Source: Liolophura sinensis (Eukaryota; Mollusca; Polyplacophora; Chitonida; Chitonidae). Taken from it: a stretch of DNA of 64,000 bases. Positions 12,200-23,849 of this stretch are shown one piece after another. The notes beneath the pieces are model-generated. The model had not been told where the DNA came from. It made no database searches and saw only the letters and a program-made list of their open reading frames with translations. The position numbers and the translations under genes are program-made. The first letter of the stretch is position 1. Each line of letters opens with the position of its first letter. The DNA lies in contig NC_088296.1 in assembly GCF_032854445.1 (NCBI RefSeq), positions 10,266,706 through 10,330,705 on the forward strand, in the 5' to 3' direction.

Positions 12200-15130
12200 C
12201 CCAATATAGAAGTAAATACTAAGGAAACAAAACAAAATTTGTTCCATTGGGTTAAAAAGCGTTGATGAATCCAATGACACATTTTATAGATGTTATAAGT
12301 TAAGTGTGGTAATTATTTATTGGATAGCAGTGTTACTGCGAATATCATGCCTCTTCCCACAAAGAGTGGGAACTGCAGTAAGTTAACCCGCACTCTTCAA
12401 TAACTGAACCATCGACAGGTCATCAAGTACCACTGATTGTACGCTCCCACAGTTGCATGGAGAACGGAAGGGTAAAAGTCTACAGATAAGAGAGAAAATC
12501 AACAGTTAATCAGTAACAGTAACAGCATAACATTAATATCAGCCATTCGGTAACGTATAAATAGCTTGTAGCATGTGAGCCACTTAAATTCACTATATAA
12601 CGAGGCTGGGTTGTATGAATTTTTTCCGTGAACACTCGGAAGTTTTCACCGAATTACGTCATAAAAGTCCACCCTTCAAGAGCTACAAGAGCTTCTTCAT
12701 TTAGTCGAGTGTTAAAAAAGATGCAAGAGTGACAACAAGCATATCAGATTTCTCCACGAAATGGTTTGCTGTTCTGCATATGGTTGTAAAAACATGTCAT
12801 CGAATAACCGTCGAGTTATTTTTTCAAGTTTCTAAAAGATTTGTATCCTCGGGAAGGAGGGGGTTTACAGCACAAGAAGAAACGATTTTGTACCCAACAA
12901 AAACAGCCGTATGTGCTCTCGTCATTATACATCTAAAAACTACGAGAGGAATACAGCTGAATGTCCACAACGGTATCTGAACACAGGTTATAATCTTAAT
13001 AATTAGGACCAGTAGCTAAATCTGGACACTAATCCTTTAATGACGCGTATCTTCTCCACAAACGTCTTGCCCCAGCTATCGGCTAAGACATCCATTCGTG
13101 ACTGCGAAAGTGTACAGAAAATGCTCAACGCGTGAGGCTGTATTTGTAGGAAGGTGTGTCTAGTACTATGGCAGTTGTTTATGATTTAAGGGGAATAACT
13201 CCCACCGTTAGGATCAGTTAGGATTAAGCTACAGAAGTCATGCCTTTTACGATCCAGGGGTCACTCACACAAGAAGCAATTGTATATATATATCGGTCTA
13301 GCTAGCACACACATCAGTATAAAGGAAAAAGTTAAACAGATGAGATTTTGGCATCGAATATTTTATTTCATGCACGGAAAGTAAGTACACACTGTACATA
13401 AACCAAATGCATTAGTTGTTGAAGCTGTGCCATCTTTATTTCATTGGTTGCCTCTTTTTTCTTGAAGATGTTGATGAGCTCAAAGCTATCTGTATGTATG
13501 GCGATGTGCGCGACTAATTCGTAGTCAACTTAGAAACTTGATGCCTCGAGCATGATGTCAGCTCTTTTAGATGGGAAAGATGAGAGGTTCTTCCGTCGCC
13601 GTCTATATAACGTATCTTTCACTTGTGTACACGTGGGTATTTCTCTCGCGAATCCCAGATCGTTTGCCTCATCCGGACGAAGACTGGCAAGTTTGTCATT
13701 ATATATTGATGGCATCAGGACGATTTTGTCAGGGGCTCGTTTCTAGAGGTTCTGCATAACCTGGCTAAGTGCGTACATTTTCCTAGAAATCCAGTCTTCT
13801 TTTTCCCGACTTACTCGGTATTTGTAGCCGCTCTTTACTACGAGGCGCCCGCCTTCCTGGGATGATACTTTACGTAATATAGATGAATTTACGAGGCGAA
13901 ATAGACATTCGTATACCAGCCGTCAACCAGCAAGGAAGCTCCAGGGCAATAATAGCAAGGCCGATTCCCAAAACGACGTATACACAAACCGCCAAAGAGC
14001 TAAGAAAGTATATAAGCTGCGAAAATAGGACAGAATCATCCAAGGAGAAGAAATCAACAGTTTTCAACGATCTTTAAAAGAAGCAATGGTGTTGAGAAGA
14101 CGCAACGTATGTTTTGGGCGACTGGATGAGATCAGTATTCAAATCGTGGACCTTGCTGAAATATAAGTTGTCGATCTCAAAATATACATCTCATTTGCGC
14201 TTTGATTGCAGCAGTCTACATATCCAACGTGGCGTTACACTTCGATGTCATGAATATACAGCCCCAAGCCTCGGGTTAAGCGGAATTAGACACAATCATG
14301 AAGAAGAGTGACAGAGGCTGTAACAGAAACTGTGATGTATAAATAGGTCATAGTTGATTTTGGGCGAGTATTGCCCTAATTGTGATTTGTGAGTATGGGT
14401 CGATCAGAAATATGATGTCTGGGTGCGTGGTGTAGTTAACTGTGGTCAGTTTTCTTCAGTCTTAGCATAAAAATGAGTTTCCTCTGTTCGAATTAGTTTG
14501 CTTGTTATAGGAAATTGCCTGGTAACTGAAAATATTGAAATGTTGTTGTGGTTTGTAATTTACAGTAATAAAAAAAAAACAAAGTATACGTACCAAGTGA
14601 AATCAGAGAATAGTAGTGTGAAATGTGCACAACGCGTGATATTTGTATCTGAGACAACCATGCACTGAGCTACCTGCCTTATACTTTGGTTATGTAAGTG
14701 CAGGATGTTCATCAGTGTGCCGCCATTAAACTCTACAACCTGTCTTGTATCTGATTTGAGTTATCTCCTCTTACATATTCTTTGGCTGTTTGTTCACTTA
14801 TTAATGTTTAAGCATTCATTTATCAAATTAAATATCCCTTTTTCGTACTTTTGATCGTTTTAGTACTTTTGCTTGATATTTAACAAAACCAGTTGCTTTT
14901 ATGCGTATTTAAAATGCAAATATAAAACCTGTAAATTATAATGCAGTTACTAAATTAACAGCATTGTTTGTCATGTAAATAGCTTAAGTAGATTAAACAC
15001 TATTTGACAAACTGTCACACCAAGGAAAGGTAATCATGTCAGTTGTAACAAAAATCACAAATGCGAAAAACTTAATTCATTTCTCATATCATATTCTTCA
15101 AACACAATATCAAGCACGCTTACATATACA
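12200..15130. other. Gene A intron sequence without recognised exons
   Basis: It holds a stub of the MULE-like fragment at 13430-13500, an R1 copy at 13885-14340, and AT-rich single-copy-looking sequence otherwise. It corresponds to 56950-60060 in copy B. Confidence 0.5.
13885..14340 (-). repeat. Dispersed repeat R1 copy, long
   Basis: On the minus strand it runs from TTCATGATTGTGTCTAATTC through CCGAGGCTTGGGGCTG to CTGGTATACGAATGTCTATT. Part of it is conserved as weak open frames on both strands (LSSLAVCVYVV and SSRAIIARPIPKTTY), but I do not recognise a protein. Confidence 0.6.
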
Positions 15131-15189
15131 GGATGCAACAGAAGTGCATATGCTTTTTTCCCTTTTATTCATGTCTTCAGAGAACGTGG

Positions 15190-15423
15190 CGTAATGACCC
15201 AGGGGTCTCTCACCAATGCGGTCGTTGTGAGTTCAAGTCCAGCTCATGCAGGCTTCCTCTCCAGCTGTATGTGGGAAGGTCTACCAGCAACCTGCGGATG
15301 GTCGTGGGTTTCCCCCGGGCTGTGCCCGGTTTCCACCCACCATAATGCTGGCCGCCGTCGTATAAGTGATATATTCTTGAGTACGGCGTAAAACACCAAT
15401 CAAATAAATAAATAAATAATGAA
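15190..15423 (+). mobile_element. 5'-truncated SINE with TSD, copy A
   Basis: It starts at CGTAATGACCC, inside the element, and runs to (AAAT)n. It is flanked by AGAACGTGG at 15181-15189 and 15424-15432. The truncated head together with a TSD suggests insertion by incomplete reverse transcription. It is shared with 60092-60319. Confidence 0.85.
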
Positions 15424-15819
15424 AGAACGTGGAGCCACGCTCTCGTTTTGGCTGCGGAAGCAAAAAGCTTTTTCAGTCAAGGGCGAAACACATTCAGAAG
15501 AGAACATACGTTAATATACGGACAAAACAGCCAGAGTAGTTCGAAAAACATTTGCAGCTCCATCATAGACTTGTCCACGGCATATCTGTGTCACACCGTA
15601 CAAGGCAATCTTGTAATTGTGTTGCTGTATATATCTGACAGCTCGAAAAATCCTAGGTACTCTACCTGCACCTCGTATTTTCCATCTACCAAACGCAAGC
15701 ATATATTAAATTGTTTCTTTCCGGAAATTCGAGGCTGAAACGATTCCTCAGACCACTTTGTCGAACAGAGTTGACTGTCAGAGTGACATCATCTCCAATT
15801 AGCAAGCCTTATTGTACAC

Positions 15820-16446
15820 TATGAAGTCAGTCAGACATGATGAATATGGGAGACGTGCCTAATGGAGAAGTTCAGCACATGTTTTGGATTGAAGATGGCT
15901 TATCATGTTTTCTTTAGAGTCGAACAGTTATCCATCAAAATACAAGGTAAAGACACTTCCGTCGAAGGTGCCTTCAATGCCGCCTTGTTAGAGCCATTTA
16001 GCAAGCAACATCGTATCAAAGACTTAGGGAAGTTTTACAAGCAAGTTGTAGCTGAATCGGTGAGTTTCACAGACAACCCAACACTTCCTAGGAAGAAGGT
16101 CTCACTAAGAAAAATCGACGATGGTTTGGCGCCTCGCTCCTTCTCCACTGCAGAAGATTACTTCCACAAACAATTCTTCCAAGTAGTGGACGCTCTTGTG
16201 TCTGATTTGGAGAGAAGGTTTGATCAGAAGAGTAGACACGTACTCCATGGCTTTGAAAGTCCTCTGTGGGCGGCAGGTGGAGAACTTCCAAGTACTTCAC
16301 AGTATGGAGTAGAGCCGTATGGATCCGACGTTGACTTAGAACGCCTTAATATCCTATTGAAAATGCTCTATGACCTCTTCGAGTCAGAGACCGGTGTCTT
16401 TAGCGTAACCAAAATGAACACAATTTCCCGGGGCATGTCTTCTTGA
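15820..16446 (+). mobile_element. hAT-type (ZMYM1/TTF-like) transposase fragment, copy A
   Basis: A 194-residue open frame starts near 15862. It contains [52 protein letters not shown] and [10 protein letters not shown]. This matches the region before the dimerisation domain of hAT-derived proteins related to ZMYM1. The catalytic core and hATC end are missing. The same fragment is at 60723-61310 in copy B. Confidence 0.7.
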
Positions 16447-16696
16447 ACAACAAGCAAACCCTTTTCTAAAGTTGATAAGTTCGTGAGACTGTACTACACC
16501 GTTTCCGTCACTTCAACCTCAGAGTGCACCATATCACGATAGTTCACTTTGTAGCATGACAACGTGTAATTTTGCCCTCTGGTTTAAGCGCCATACAAAT
16601 GTGAGATACCAAGCTGACTGAAGCAGACGACGCGAAAAACTGATTGCATGTATGTATGTATGCATGGGTGTATGTATATATGTATGTATGTATGTA

Positions 16697-16930
16697 GCGC
16701 AGCGTAATGACCCAGGAGTGTCTCACCAATGCGGTCGTTGTGAGTTCAAGTCCAGCCTATGCTGGCTTCCTGTCCGGCCGTACCGGGGAAGGTCTTCAGC
16801 AACCTGCGGATGGTCATGGGTTTCCCCCGGACTGTACCCGGTTTCGACCCACCATAATGCTGGCCGCCGTCGAATAAGTGAAATATTCTTGAGTACGACC
16901 TAAAACACCAATCAAATAAATAAATAAAAA
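16697..16930 (+). mobile_element. SINE in a TATG microsatellite, copy A
   Basis: It begins GCGCAGCGTAATGACCC directly after a GTAT repeat (16645-16696) and ends in AAATAAATAAAAA before another GTAT tract (16931-17010), so it inserted into or beside the microsatellite. Confidence 0.82.
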
Positions 16931-17143
16931 AGTATGTATGTGTGTTTATGTGTGTATTTGTGAATGTATGTATGTATTTTGTGAATGTATGTATGTATGT
17001 TTTTTCAGTGATATGACGGCAAGGAGTCATTAGGTGTCCATATATACTGTGTCTTCTTAAGGCAGGGGCAACAGTTGCCGCCATTGAACTATCATGCCGA
17101 AAACACCAGACATGATACCCCACCCAGTCACATTATACTGACA

Positions 17144-17295
17144 CCGGTTTATTCACTTCTTTGTCTTTTTGTTGAGCGCCAAACGAGAGAGCTTCAAGTG
17201 CCATTTCTAAAATCTTTGGTATGGCCAAACGCGTGTTTGCTACTGGATCTCTCAGGAGTGCAACATCTCGAATTGGTGAATCGCCGGTGATGTGT
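17144..17295 (-). other. Unrecognised frame conserved in both copies
   Basis: The minus strand reads [20 protein letters not shown] then [20 protein letters not shown] and LSFG. Copy B (61787-61920) reads [20 protein letters not shown] then [20 protein letters not shown], also open. It has no clear splice sites. It could be a transposon protein fragment; I do not recognise it. Confidence 0.35.
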
Positions 17296-17492
17296 TCATA
17301 TCCAATGAAGGGAAGAGGAACTTACAAGTGATAATACATGCAATAATATGTATTATTATGGGGACGAAATTTTAACTTAGAGCTGTGTGGAAATAGTGTT
17401 GCATTATCAACAAGTATACTAATTATGAACGCTTTAAGTATATAATGCACTCATTAACCGTTTAATCGCTTCCATATTGAGGTAACACTCAC

Positions 17493-17642
17493 CCACACAT
17501 TCTCCTGTAGATGGCGATCTGTATTTAGATGAACACTCGCACAACTGCTTTATTACCAGTAATGCTGTGCCCCACGTGTATAGGAGTACCGATTCACACG
17601 TAGTTTTGTCAGGACACCTTTGAGATTCAAGCCGGCAATTCT
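17493..17642 (-). CDS. Gene A exon: type II cysteine-rich module (outer)
   Basis: 150 bp, phase 1-1, open, and 12 bp longer than in gene B but still in frame. It reads [18 protein letters not shown], then [17 protein letters not shown] before GTGAGT. The length change sits in the variable loop between cysteines. Confidence 0.7.
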
Positions 17643-17797
17643 CTGTGTAAAGACAAGGGTATTAAAATAGCTTTCTCCTCCCAATGGAATGTCTTTATTG
17701 CCCTTAGAACGAGGTACAGTGTCTATTGCTCGTGTGTCAGCTCATGTCTCATGTCAGAATGTGTCACATGACAAGCCCAGTTATTTCCTTGCTTTTG

Positions 17798-17915
17798 ATT
17801 TATTTATTTATTTAATTGGTGTTTCACATCTTGCTCAAGAATATTTAACTTATACAACAGCGGCCAACATTTTTGTGTGAGGAAAACGGACAGAGCCCGG
17901 GAGAACAGTGCTATT
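17798..17915 (-). mobile_element. SINE 3' fragment, copy A
   Basis: It reads (TTTA)n AATTGGTGTTTCACATC then CTCAAGAATATTTAACTTAT, to CAGAGCCCGGGAGAAC. It is shared with 62388-62505. Confidence 0.75.
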
Positions 17916-18227
17916 GCAACTACGATAAAGGTAAGAGTTTGAGATAACAACAAGATTTTGAGATATACTTGGCCAGAGAGACAACGCGAAAAGTGACAGT
18001 GCCCATTATGCATGGCTGGCGCCACTTGCAAAATTTCTTCCAATGGTTACACTGTTAAGGAACAAAATAGTCTACAGGTGAGAACTTGACTTGCTTAAGG
18101 CTGGAAATACTTGCCATGGTAACAACTACTGTCTGGTTTATTAAATTGTTTTTTTCACATTACATTAATCTATTATTCACAATACTAAGTAAAAGACTGG
18201 AAACAAATTTTAAATACAGGTAGGCTT

Positions 18228-18372
18228 TATTTATTTGACGACGTGGGTTAGCGTTTTTGACTGAGGAAACAGAGTACATCCTGAGATACACCCACGACCA
18301 TCCGCAGGTTGTTGGCAGACCTCATGTACGACCGAACAGGAAGGCAGCATGAGCTGCACTTGAAAACACAGG
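18228..18372 (-). mobile_element. Degenerate SINE fragment, copy A
   Basis: It contains CCACGACCATCCGCAGGTTG, TTGGCAGACCTCATGTACG and GGCAGCATGAGCTGCACTTG. It is shared with 62826-62940, which has lost part of the 5' side. Confidence 0.7.
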
Positions 18373-18726
18373 TAGAACTAAATTACCTTTGGATTAAAAT
18401 GGCATGACAATTTACATGTATTTCAGAGTATTAAAGACAAATTCTTGAACTTTGTGTTTTTAAAATGCAGCAAGCAGAACTGTAAAAATACTAAAGCTTT
18501 CTATGGGATTGGCTTACTTAGACACAGGCTTAACAAAAACTAAAAATCCAAAGTACGTGAGTTTTCTTCCTTACAGGCAGCTTTTTACACAACAGTTCTT
18601 CCATGCAAATAATGCACACACATTTAATTATTCTTAAAGCAAAATCTTAAAACCATTGAGTACACAGACAGCATTAAATCCAATTTTAATTAAGTAGACA
18701 TATACCTGTTTATGCTAATAACTTAC

Positions 18727-18858
18727 TGGAACAAAATAGCACAGTACTTCCAGGCACACGTCTTAAACCAGCATATCCTTGATTACAACGACAGGCACTC
18801 TGCCTACACGATGTCCCATGTCCACATATTCTCCCGCCACAGTCCATAGCTTCCATAC
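18727..18858 (-). CDS. Gene A exon: type I EGF-like module (outer)
   Basis: 132 bp, phase 1-1, open. It reads GMEAMDCGGRI, CGHGTSCRQSACRCNQGY, and ends LFCS before GTAAG. It is the first module after the signal peptide, about 6.8 kb of intron away. Confidence 0.73.
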
Positions 18859-19427
18859 CTATGATATGGAGAAGGGGAACAACTAAGTCATATCAAAGCG
18901 ACATATCACACAAGTGAAAAAATCATTAAGTCAAATAAGTAAATAAATCAATAATATAATTACTACTTCGTTATTATCACTGAACAGAGATGAAAAACAC
19001 TTTCCAACATGTGAGCGTGTGGTTTGCCACTAATTATGCATTTAGATGAACAGTTCGAATAAAAATAGCTGAGGTAAATTGACGAGAGACCGTGTTTCAC
19101 CGATCATGTGTCACCATTTGCCAACCATCACACTCGTCGCTGCTCTGGATTTACTCTCTATTGTGCACTTTATAGCCAGCGTATTTCTGTACTGTGATTC
19201 GGATTTAGCCTTTCTACTTTATCCATGTTTGTGATTTTCTGTGATAAAGTCAAAAAATAATTTTAGGGATTTGAAGCCAAGTATTTTCAATGGACTGTAA
19301 ATCGATAGGTATACCCACTTTGTAAAGTTTGTATAAATCTGCACGAAACTGTAGCCTAACAATCATCTCACTAAGTAGAACAAGTACTCCCGTCCGTTGA
19401 TGAATAGCTGTACAAATTCATTGATTT

Positions 19428-19505
19428 ATTTGATTGCAGCTTTAAGTTTTACTCGAGAATATTTCGCTTATACGAAGTGGCCAGCATTGTGGTGATGAGT
19501 AATAC
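19428..19505 (-). mobile_element. SINE 3' fragment
   Basis: It is a degenerate TTTGATTGCAGCTTTAAGTT, then CTCGAGAATATTTCGCTTAT and GGCCAGCATTGTGGTGA. It lies at the right limit of the visible duplication match. Confidence 0.55.
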
Positions 19506-19816
19506 GATCACATGTAACAGGTGAAATACGGCCTCTTGTCAGTTTACCTTCCGAATGACACAATGTTAAATTTGAAATTGTAAATTATCAGTTTGGATAG
19601 TAACATGCTTAAGAATCCTGTGACTGGCATACATGTCTTGAGCTGTAACATTTGTAACACTGCTCAAAATGATATCAACAACGTCAATCTACGTCAGAAA
19701 TCATTTATTCATAAACTAGTCCGTTAAGAAAACGCCTTCTTAAAAAGCTCAAACGTCACACTGAAGAACCAGACACAAATAAATGTACCGTATAAGGGCG
19801 TTTTCTTTTGGAATTT

Positions 19817-20175
19817 CTCTACTCTCTTAAATTACTAATTGTATAAAACTGGACACCGCTGCATTAACGTCAAAGGGAACAAAGCCGTCTTCGGCTTCAC
19901 TACATACAAAGGTTATCATTCAGTGAATGGCTCGTTGCTCACATCATCGAGTTGCTAGAATTTCTTATCAGTAACATCCATGTAAAATTTGGGGAGACCA
20001 TATATCAAACGGTGACAAATTGTTCCCCATATTGGCTGACCTATACATGTTCTCGTATGAATACGACTATATGTTGAATCCATTACAGCGTAATCCTCAC
20101 CAGGCCCGATCTTTCTCATTCGCTAATCGCCATATTGATGATTTGCTAGCTTTAGCCGATCCAAACATAGCAAAT
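19817..20175 (+). mobile_element. Penelope-like RT fragment (palm)
   Basis: Decayed copy of the RT at 41.4 kb: FSTL remnant, then ATTAACGTCAAAGGGAACAA, EFLISN, VKFGETIYQ, LADLYMFSYEYDY and YIDDLLALADPN. There is an internal deletion before the palm core, and the GIPMG motif is lost. It lies in intron 1 of gene A. Confidence 0.75.
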
Positions 20176-20340
20176 ATAAAATAATTAAGGCGTACAGCAT
20201 AGAGAAAATACCAGAGTAGCGACAAGATGATAGGTAGTAAATGCTCACAGGAAACCGGTGAAATAAGGCCTGTTGTCAATTAACGTCATTCTAGGTTTTA
20301 TCCTTACTGTTCATTAAAATGCATAAATAGTACTAACGTA

Positions 20341-20360
20341 CCCCCCCCCCCCCCCCCCCC
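20341..20360. repeat. Poly-C tract
   Basis: About 20 uninterrupted C residues in gene A intron 1. Such tracts are hard to sequence, so its length may be inaccurate. Confidence 0.9.
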
Positions 20361-20559
20361 ACTCCCTATGGTTTAAACAGAAATAGGTCAAAAAATACAT
20401 TTTATTGATTACTATTTATTATATGCCCATGGTCTAGAATTACTCAAAGAGCTGTTTTGATCACATTTAACATTCAATCACATTGAAACCAAAGGGACCA
20501 AGCCTGGGGGATGCTTAATTCACCAGCAGAATCCAAGTTTAAGCAGGAATAGAAATTAA

Positions 20560-20695
20560 TTAAGATGTACAGCACAGACAGAAAAACCAGAGCGATGACG
20601 ACAGTGTGATAGCTGGCAAATGGTGACACGCAACCGGTGAAATACGGTCTCTTGTCAATTTACCTCAATTAAGGTTTTATTCTAACGTCACTGGT
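20560..20695 (-). repeat. Short interspersed repeat R2, example copy
   Basis: In the reverse orientation the core reads GCGATGACGACAGTGTGATA then GCTGGCAAATGGTGACACG and CCGGTGAAATACGGTCTCTT. About 17 copies occur: plus at 7103, 19066, 23735, 25105, 29555, 32262, 34425, 34880, 52889 and 63641; minus at 19500, 20185, 20560, 24270, 27455, 34650, 35740 and 36310. Copies are 60-130 bp. No coding potential and no tRNA head are visible. It is probably a MITE or a fragment of a larger element. Confidence 0.7.
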
Positions 20696-22812
20696 AAAGA
20701 ATTACTCAAAATGCTGTGTTATCATCACATTTAACGTACAATAACATTAAAACAATGCAAAGGGGCCACGCTTCAGGGAGTGCTTAATCCATCAGCCACA
20801 CCTTCACTCTAAATTGTCAAAGTTTTATAGTGGGTATAATCCTCTTATAAGTAAATACGGCAGAATCATAATTTCTTATGATTGTGTCTAATTCAGCTTA
20901 ACCTGGAGCTAGAAGGGTGTATATTCATCGTGTTTAATCCCATCACCACGTTGGATATATGCTCAGATGTAATCAATGCACAACTGAGATACATATTTTA
21001 TTAACTGATATACTAACATGGCACTCGACTTGAACATCGAATCATTCATTCGCCTTTAACATTTCTATGTCTTTCAAACATCATAGGAAACTCTTGATTC
21101 CGTCCATATGTCGTGCGTGATATGCCTTGTTTCGTGTGTTTTCTATTTAAGGTGTTTTTAGAATAGATTCGTCTCAAGGTCTACAGTGAGTACAACATTG
21201 TTATTGGCAAATATATACAATGGTCAGGATATCTGGTGATCTATGCCATAGTTTATTCTACTTCCATTTAACTTGAGGCTAGGGGTTGTACAGGTATGCG
21301 TATACACTACTTTTAATATATTCATCTGGTAACTTCCCACCACAGGTACGGCGTAAAACACCAATCAATTAAATCCTTCAATATAGTGGTTTTGTGAATA
21401 GTTGTGGGATCAGTGCACATCTGAGACTGATATATTTGCATTCGACTTTTTTTTAAGCAGACGGTATTTATTTAATTTGTTTTGGCTTTCATCATTGAAA
21501 ACTGTTGTCTACTTCTCTCGGGTGAGTGTAACAGGCATGCAATTATTTTTTCTAATTTAGGCGACTGTAACAGACATGTAGTAATATCGGAATCATCAAT
21601 CGCCAATATCCACGATACCGCGATCTAGCAACGATGGCCATACCCGGCTTCCTCAGTATGTTCATATGACAGAATGATGTTCTCCAGAAAGTATCATTTG
21701 TTCGTGTTCATGGAGAGGTTTAGCTACAGACAAGGCAATCACAGGAAGACAATTCCAGACCACTGCGTTTGAATTTTTCAAACATTTCTTTTCGCCTACA
21801 TGTACAACCTTAAACTCTTTGACTATCACATAAACTTTCTCTTTAAATATTTGATATTACATTACTGGATAAGGTAAGATCAAATATAAGTCTACTGACA
21901 ATTTCTCTAACTCCGCTATTTCAGGAGAATCGACGTTGACATATATGCCTTAATGCATGTCTTCCTTAGGTAACATTAACCTTTGCACAGTGACTTCTGA
22001 AGTTTGGCGTTAAACGTCAGTCAATTAGATGAGTATTCACATCTTTTCTCTCGGACATTGTGTTTTTACTGACATCTTTACAATCCTTTACAGTGTCACT
22101 GATGTCTTTTCAGACATGTTTTCTCTCTGATACAGTGTCTGTTTACATCTTTACCCTATGATACAGGGTGTTTATTGATATCTTTACCCTATGATACAGT
22201 GTCTTTGTTGATATCTTTACCTTATGACACAGTATCTTTGTTTACATCTTTACCCTATGATACAGGGTCTTTATTGATATCTTTACCCTATGGTACAGTG
22301 TCTTTGTTGATATCTTTACCCTATGATACAGTGTCTTTGTTTAAATCTTTACCCTAGGATACAGGGTCTTTATTGATATCTTTACCCTATGATACAGGGT
22401 CTTTACTGATATCTCTACCCTATGGTAGAGTGTCTTTTTTTACATCTTTACCCTATGATACAGTGTCTGTGTTTACATCTTTACCCTATGATATAGGGTC
22501 TTTATTTATACCTTTACCCTATGGTACAGTGTCTTTGTTTACATCTTCGCCCTATGATACAGGGTCTTTATTGATACCTTTACCCTATGATACAGGGTCT
22601 TTGTTTACATCTTTACCCTATGATACAGTCTTCATTGATATCTTTACCTTATGATAGAGTGTTTCTTATTGATATCTTTACATTATCTTTACCCTACGAT
22701 ACAGTGTCTTTGTTTACATCTTTACCCTATGATACAGGGTCTTTATTGATATCTTTACCCTATGATACAGGGTCTTTATTGATATCTTTACCCTATGATA
22801 CAGTGTCTTTTT

Positions 22813-22977
22813 GGGGAAACCCACGACCATCCGCAGGTTGCTGGCAGACCTTCCCACTTACGGCCGGAGAGGAAGCCAGCATGAGCTGGACTTGAACTGA
22901 TGGCAACCGCATTGGTGAGAGGCTCTTGGGTCATTACGCTGCGCTAGCGCGCTAACCGACTGAGCCACGGAGGCCCC
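22813..22977 (-). mobile_element. tRNA-derived SINE inside the 33-bp minisatellite
   Basis: It is in reverse orientation with an intact head (...GAGCCACGGAGGCCCC) but no 3' tail. The minisatellite continues on both sides. Confidence 0.85.
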
Positions 22978-23061
22978 TTCTTTACCCTACGATACAGTGT
23001 CTTTGTTTACATCTTTACCCTATGATACAGTCTCAATTGAAATCTTTACGCTGTGCTATTC

Positions 23062-23421
23062 GGCCCGGATATCACAGTTGGTAGAGCGTCCGCTTCGGGA
23101 CCGGTAGATCCAGGATCAATCCTTGATCGAGTCACACCTAAGGCTTTAAAACAGGAAGTTGTAACTTCCTCGCTTGGCGTTCAGCATGAAGGGAATAGTG
23201 CAACGACTGGTTGACCCGTATCAGTATAATGGCTCGGGCGGTGCGGCCTACTTGCCTTCGGTAAGTCGTTTCAGTGAAGCAGCACTAAATAAAAGAGCGG
23301 TGGAAATCCGTCCTGCAACAAGGAGGTACATTACACGTACATGCACCCTAAGGATTCCTTCGTGGTCATATGACTGAAAAATTGTTGAGTACGACGTTAA
23401 ACCCCAAGCACTCACTCACTC
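23062..23421 (+). mobile_element. Second SINE family, tRNA-like head and CACTCACTCACTC tail
   Basis: The head CACAGTTGGTAGAGCGTCCG then GATCCAGGATCAATCC resembles tRNA box A and box B. A body of about 280 bp ends GAGTACGACGTTAAACCCCA then a CACTCACT tail. It also lies within the 33-bp array. Confidence 0.75.
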
Positions 23422-23849
23422 TTTACGCTATGATACAGTGTCTTCACTGATATCTTCACACTATCATACAATGTCTTTGTTACATGATACAGTGTCTTTA
23501 TTGATATCTTTCCCTCTGATACTGTGTCTTTAATAATATTTCCACCCCTACTACAATGTCTCAGTTGATATCTTTACCCTCAGATACAGTATGTTTCTTG
23601 ATATTTCAGCCTCTAATATTTCAGCCTTGATATTTCAGCCTCTAATATACAGTGTCTTTAAGGATGTCTTAAGAGTTATACATGAGTAGATAGAATAAAA
23701 CACTAAATGAGTTAAACCAATTTCATTGGTTACCTGTGACCAGTTGGCAACTATCATAATGTCGTCACTACTGTCGTCACTGCTTTGGTTTTACTCTCTG
23801 TTGTAGTCTTCTTTATTGTACACATGTCTTACCTTCTTCCACCTGTTAG

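Larger units (their letters stand above)
300..19400. repeat. Large direct duplication, copy A
   Basis: This block matches 46600-64000 in the same order and orientation, interrupted by indels. Anchor pairs: 301/46601, 1797/47650, 2980/48775, 4849/50545, 6192/51874, 9400/54344, 11215/56152, 15862/60765, 17493/62099, 18727/63296, 19390/63980. The left breakpoint is near 300/46600. The right one is outside the window. Copy A holds gene A's body plus the upstream flank of gene 0. Confidence 0.9.
22040..23660 (+). repeat. 33-bp minisatellite
   Basis: The unit is TGATATCTTTACCCTATGATACAGTGTCTTTGT (split here as TGATATCTTTACCCTATG and ATACAGTGTCTTTGT). Because 33 is a multiple of three, an 11-residue periodic frame stays open across long stretches by chance. 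Two SINEs interrupt it at 22813 and 23062. Units degrade toward both ends. It lies in intron 1 of gene A. Confidence 0.92.

Noticed and set aside
20341-20360. Poly-C tract as a functional i-motif or G-quadruplex element
   Set aside because: Isolated homopolymer in an intron with no partner sequence; length may be a sequencing artefact.
22175-22895. Long plus-strand open frames with an 11-residue repeat (ISLPYDTVSLL)
   Set aside because: They follow from a 33-bp minisatellite whose period is a multiple of three; there is no codon-level constraint and SINE sequence is read through at the end.
23062-23140. tRNA gene candidate (GGTAGAGCGTCCGCTTCGGG)
   Set aside because: It is followed by about 280 bp of SINE body and a CACTCACT tail, so it is a SINE head and not a free tRNA gene.
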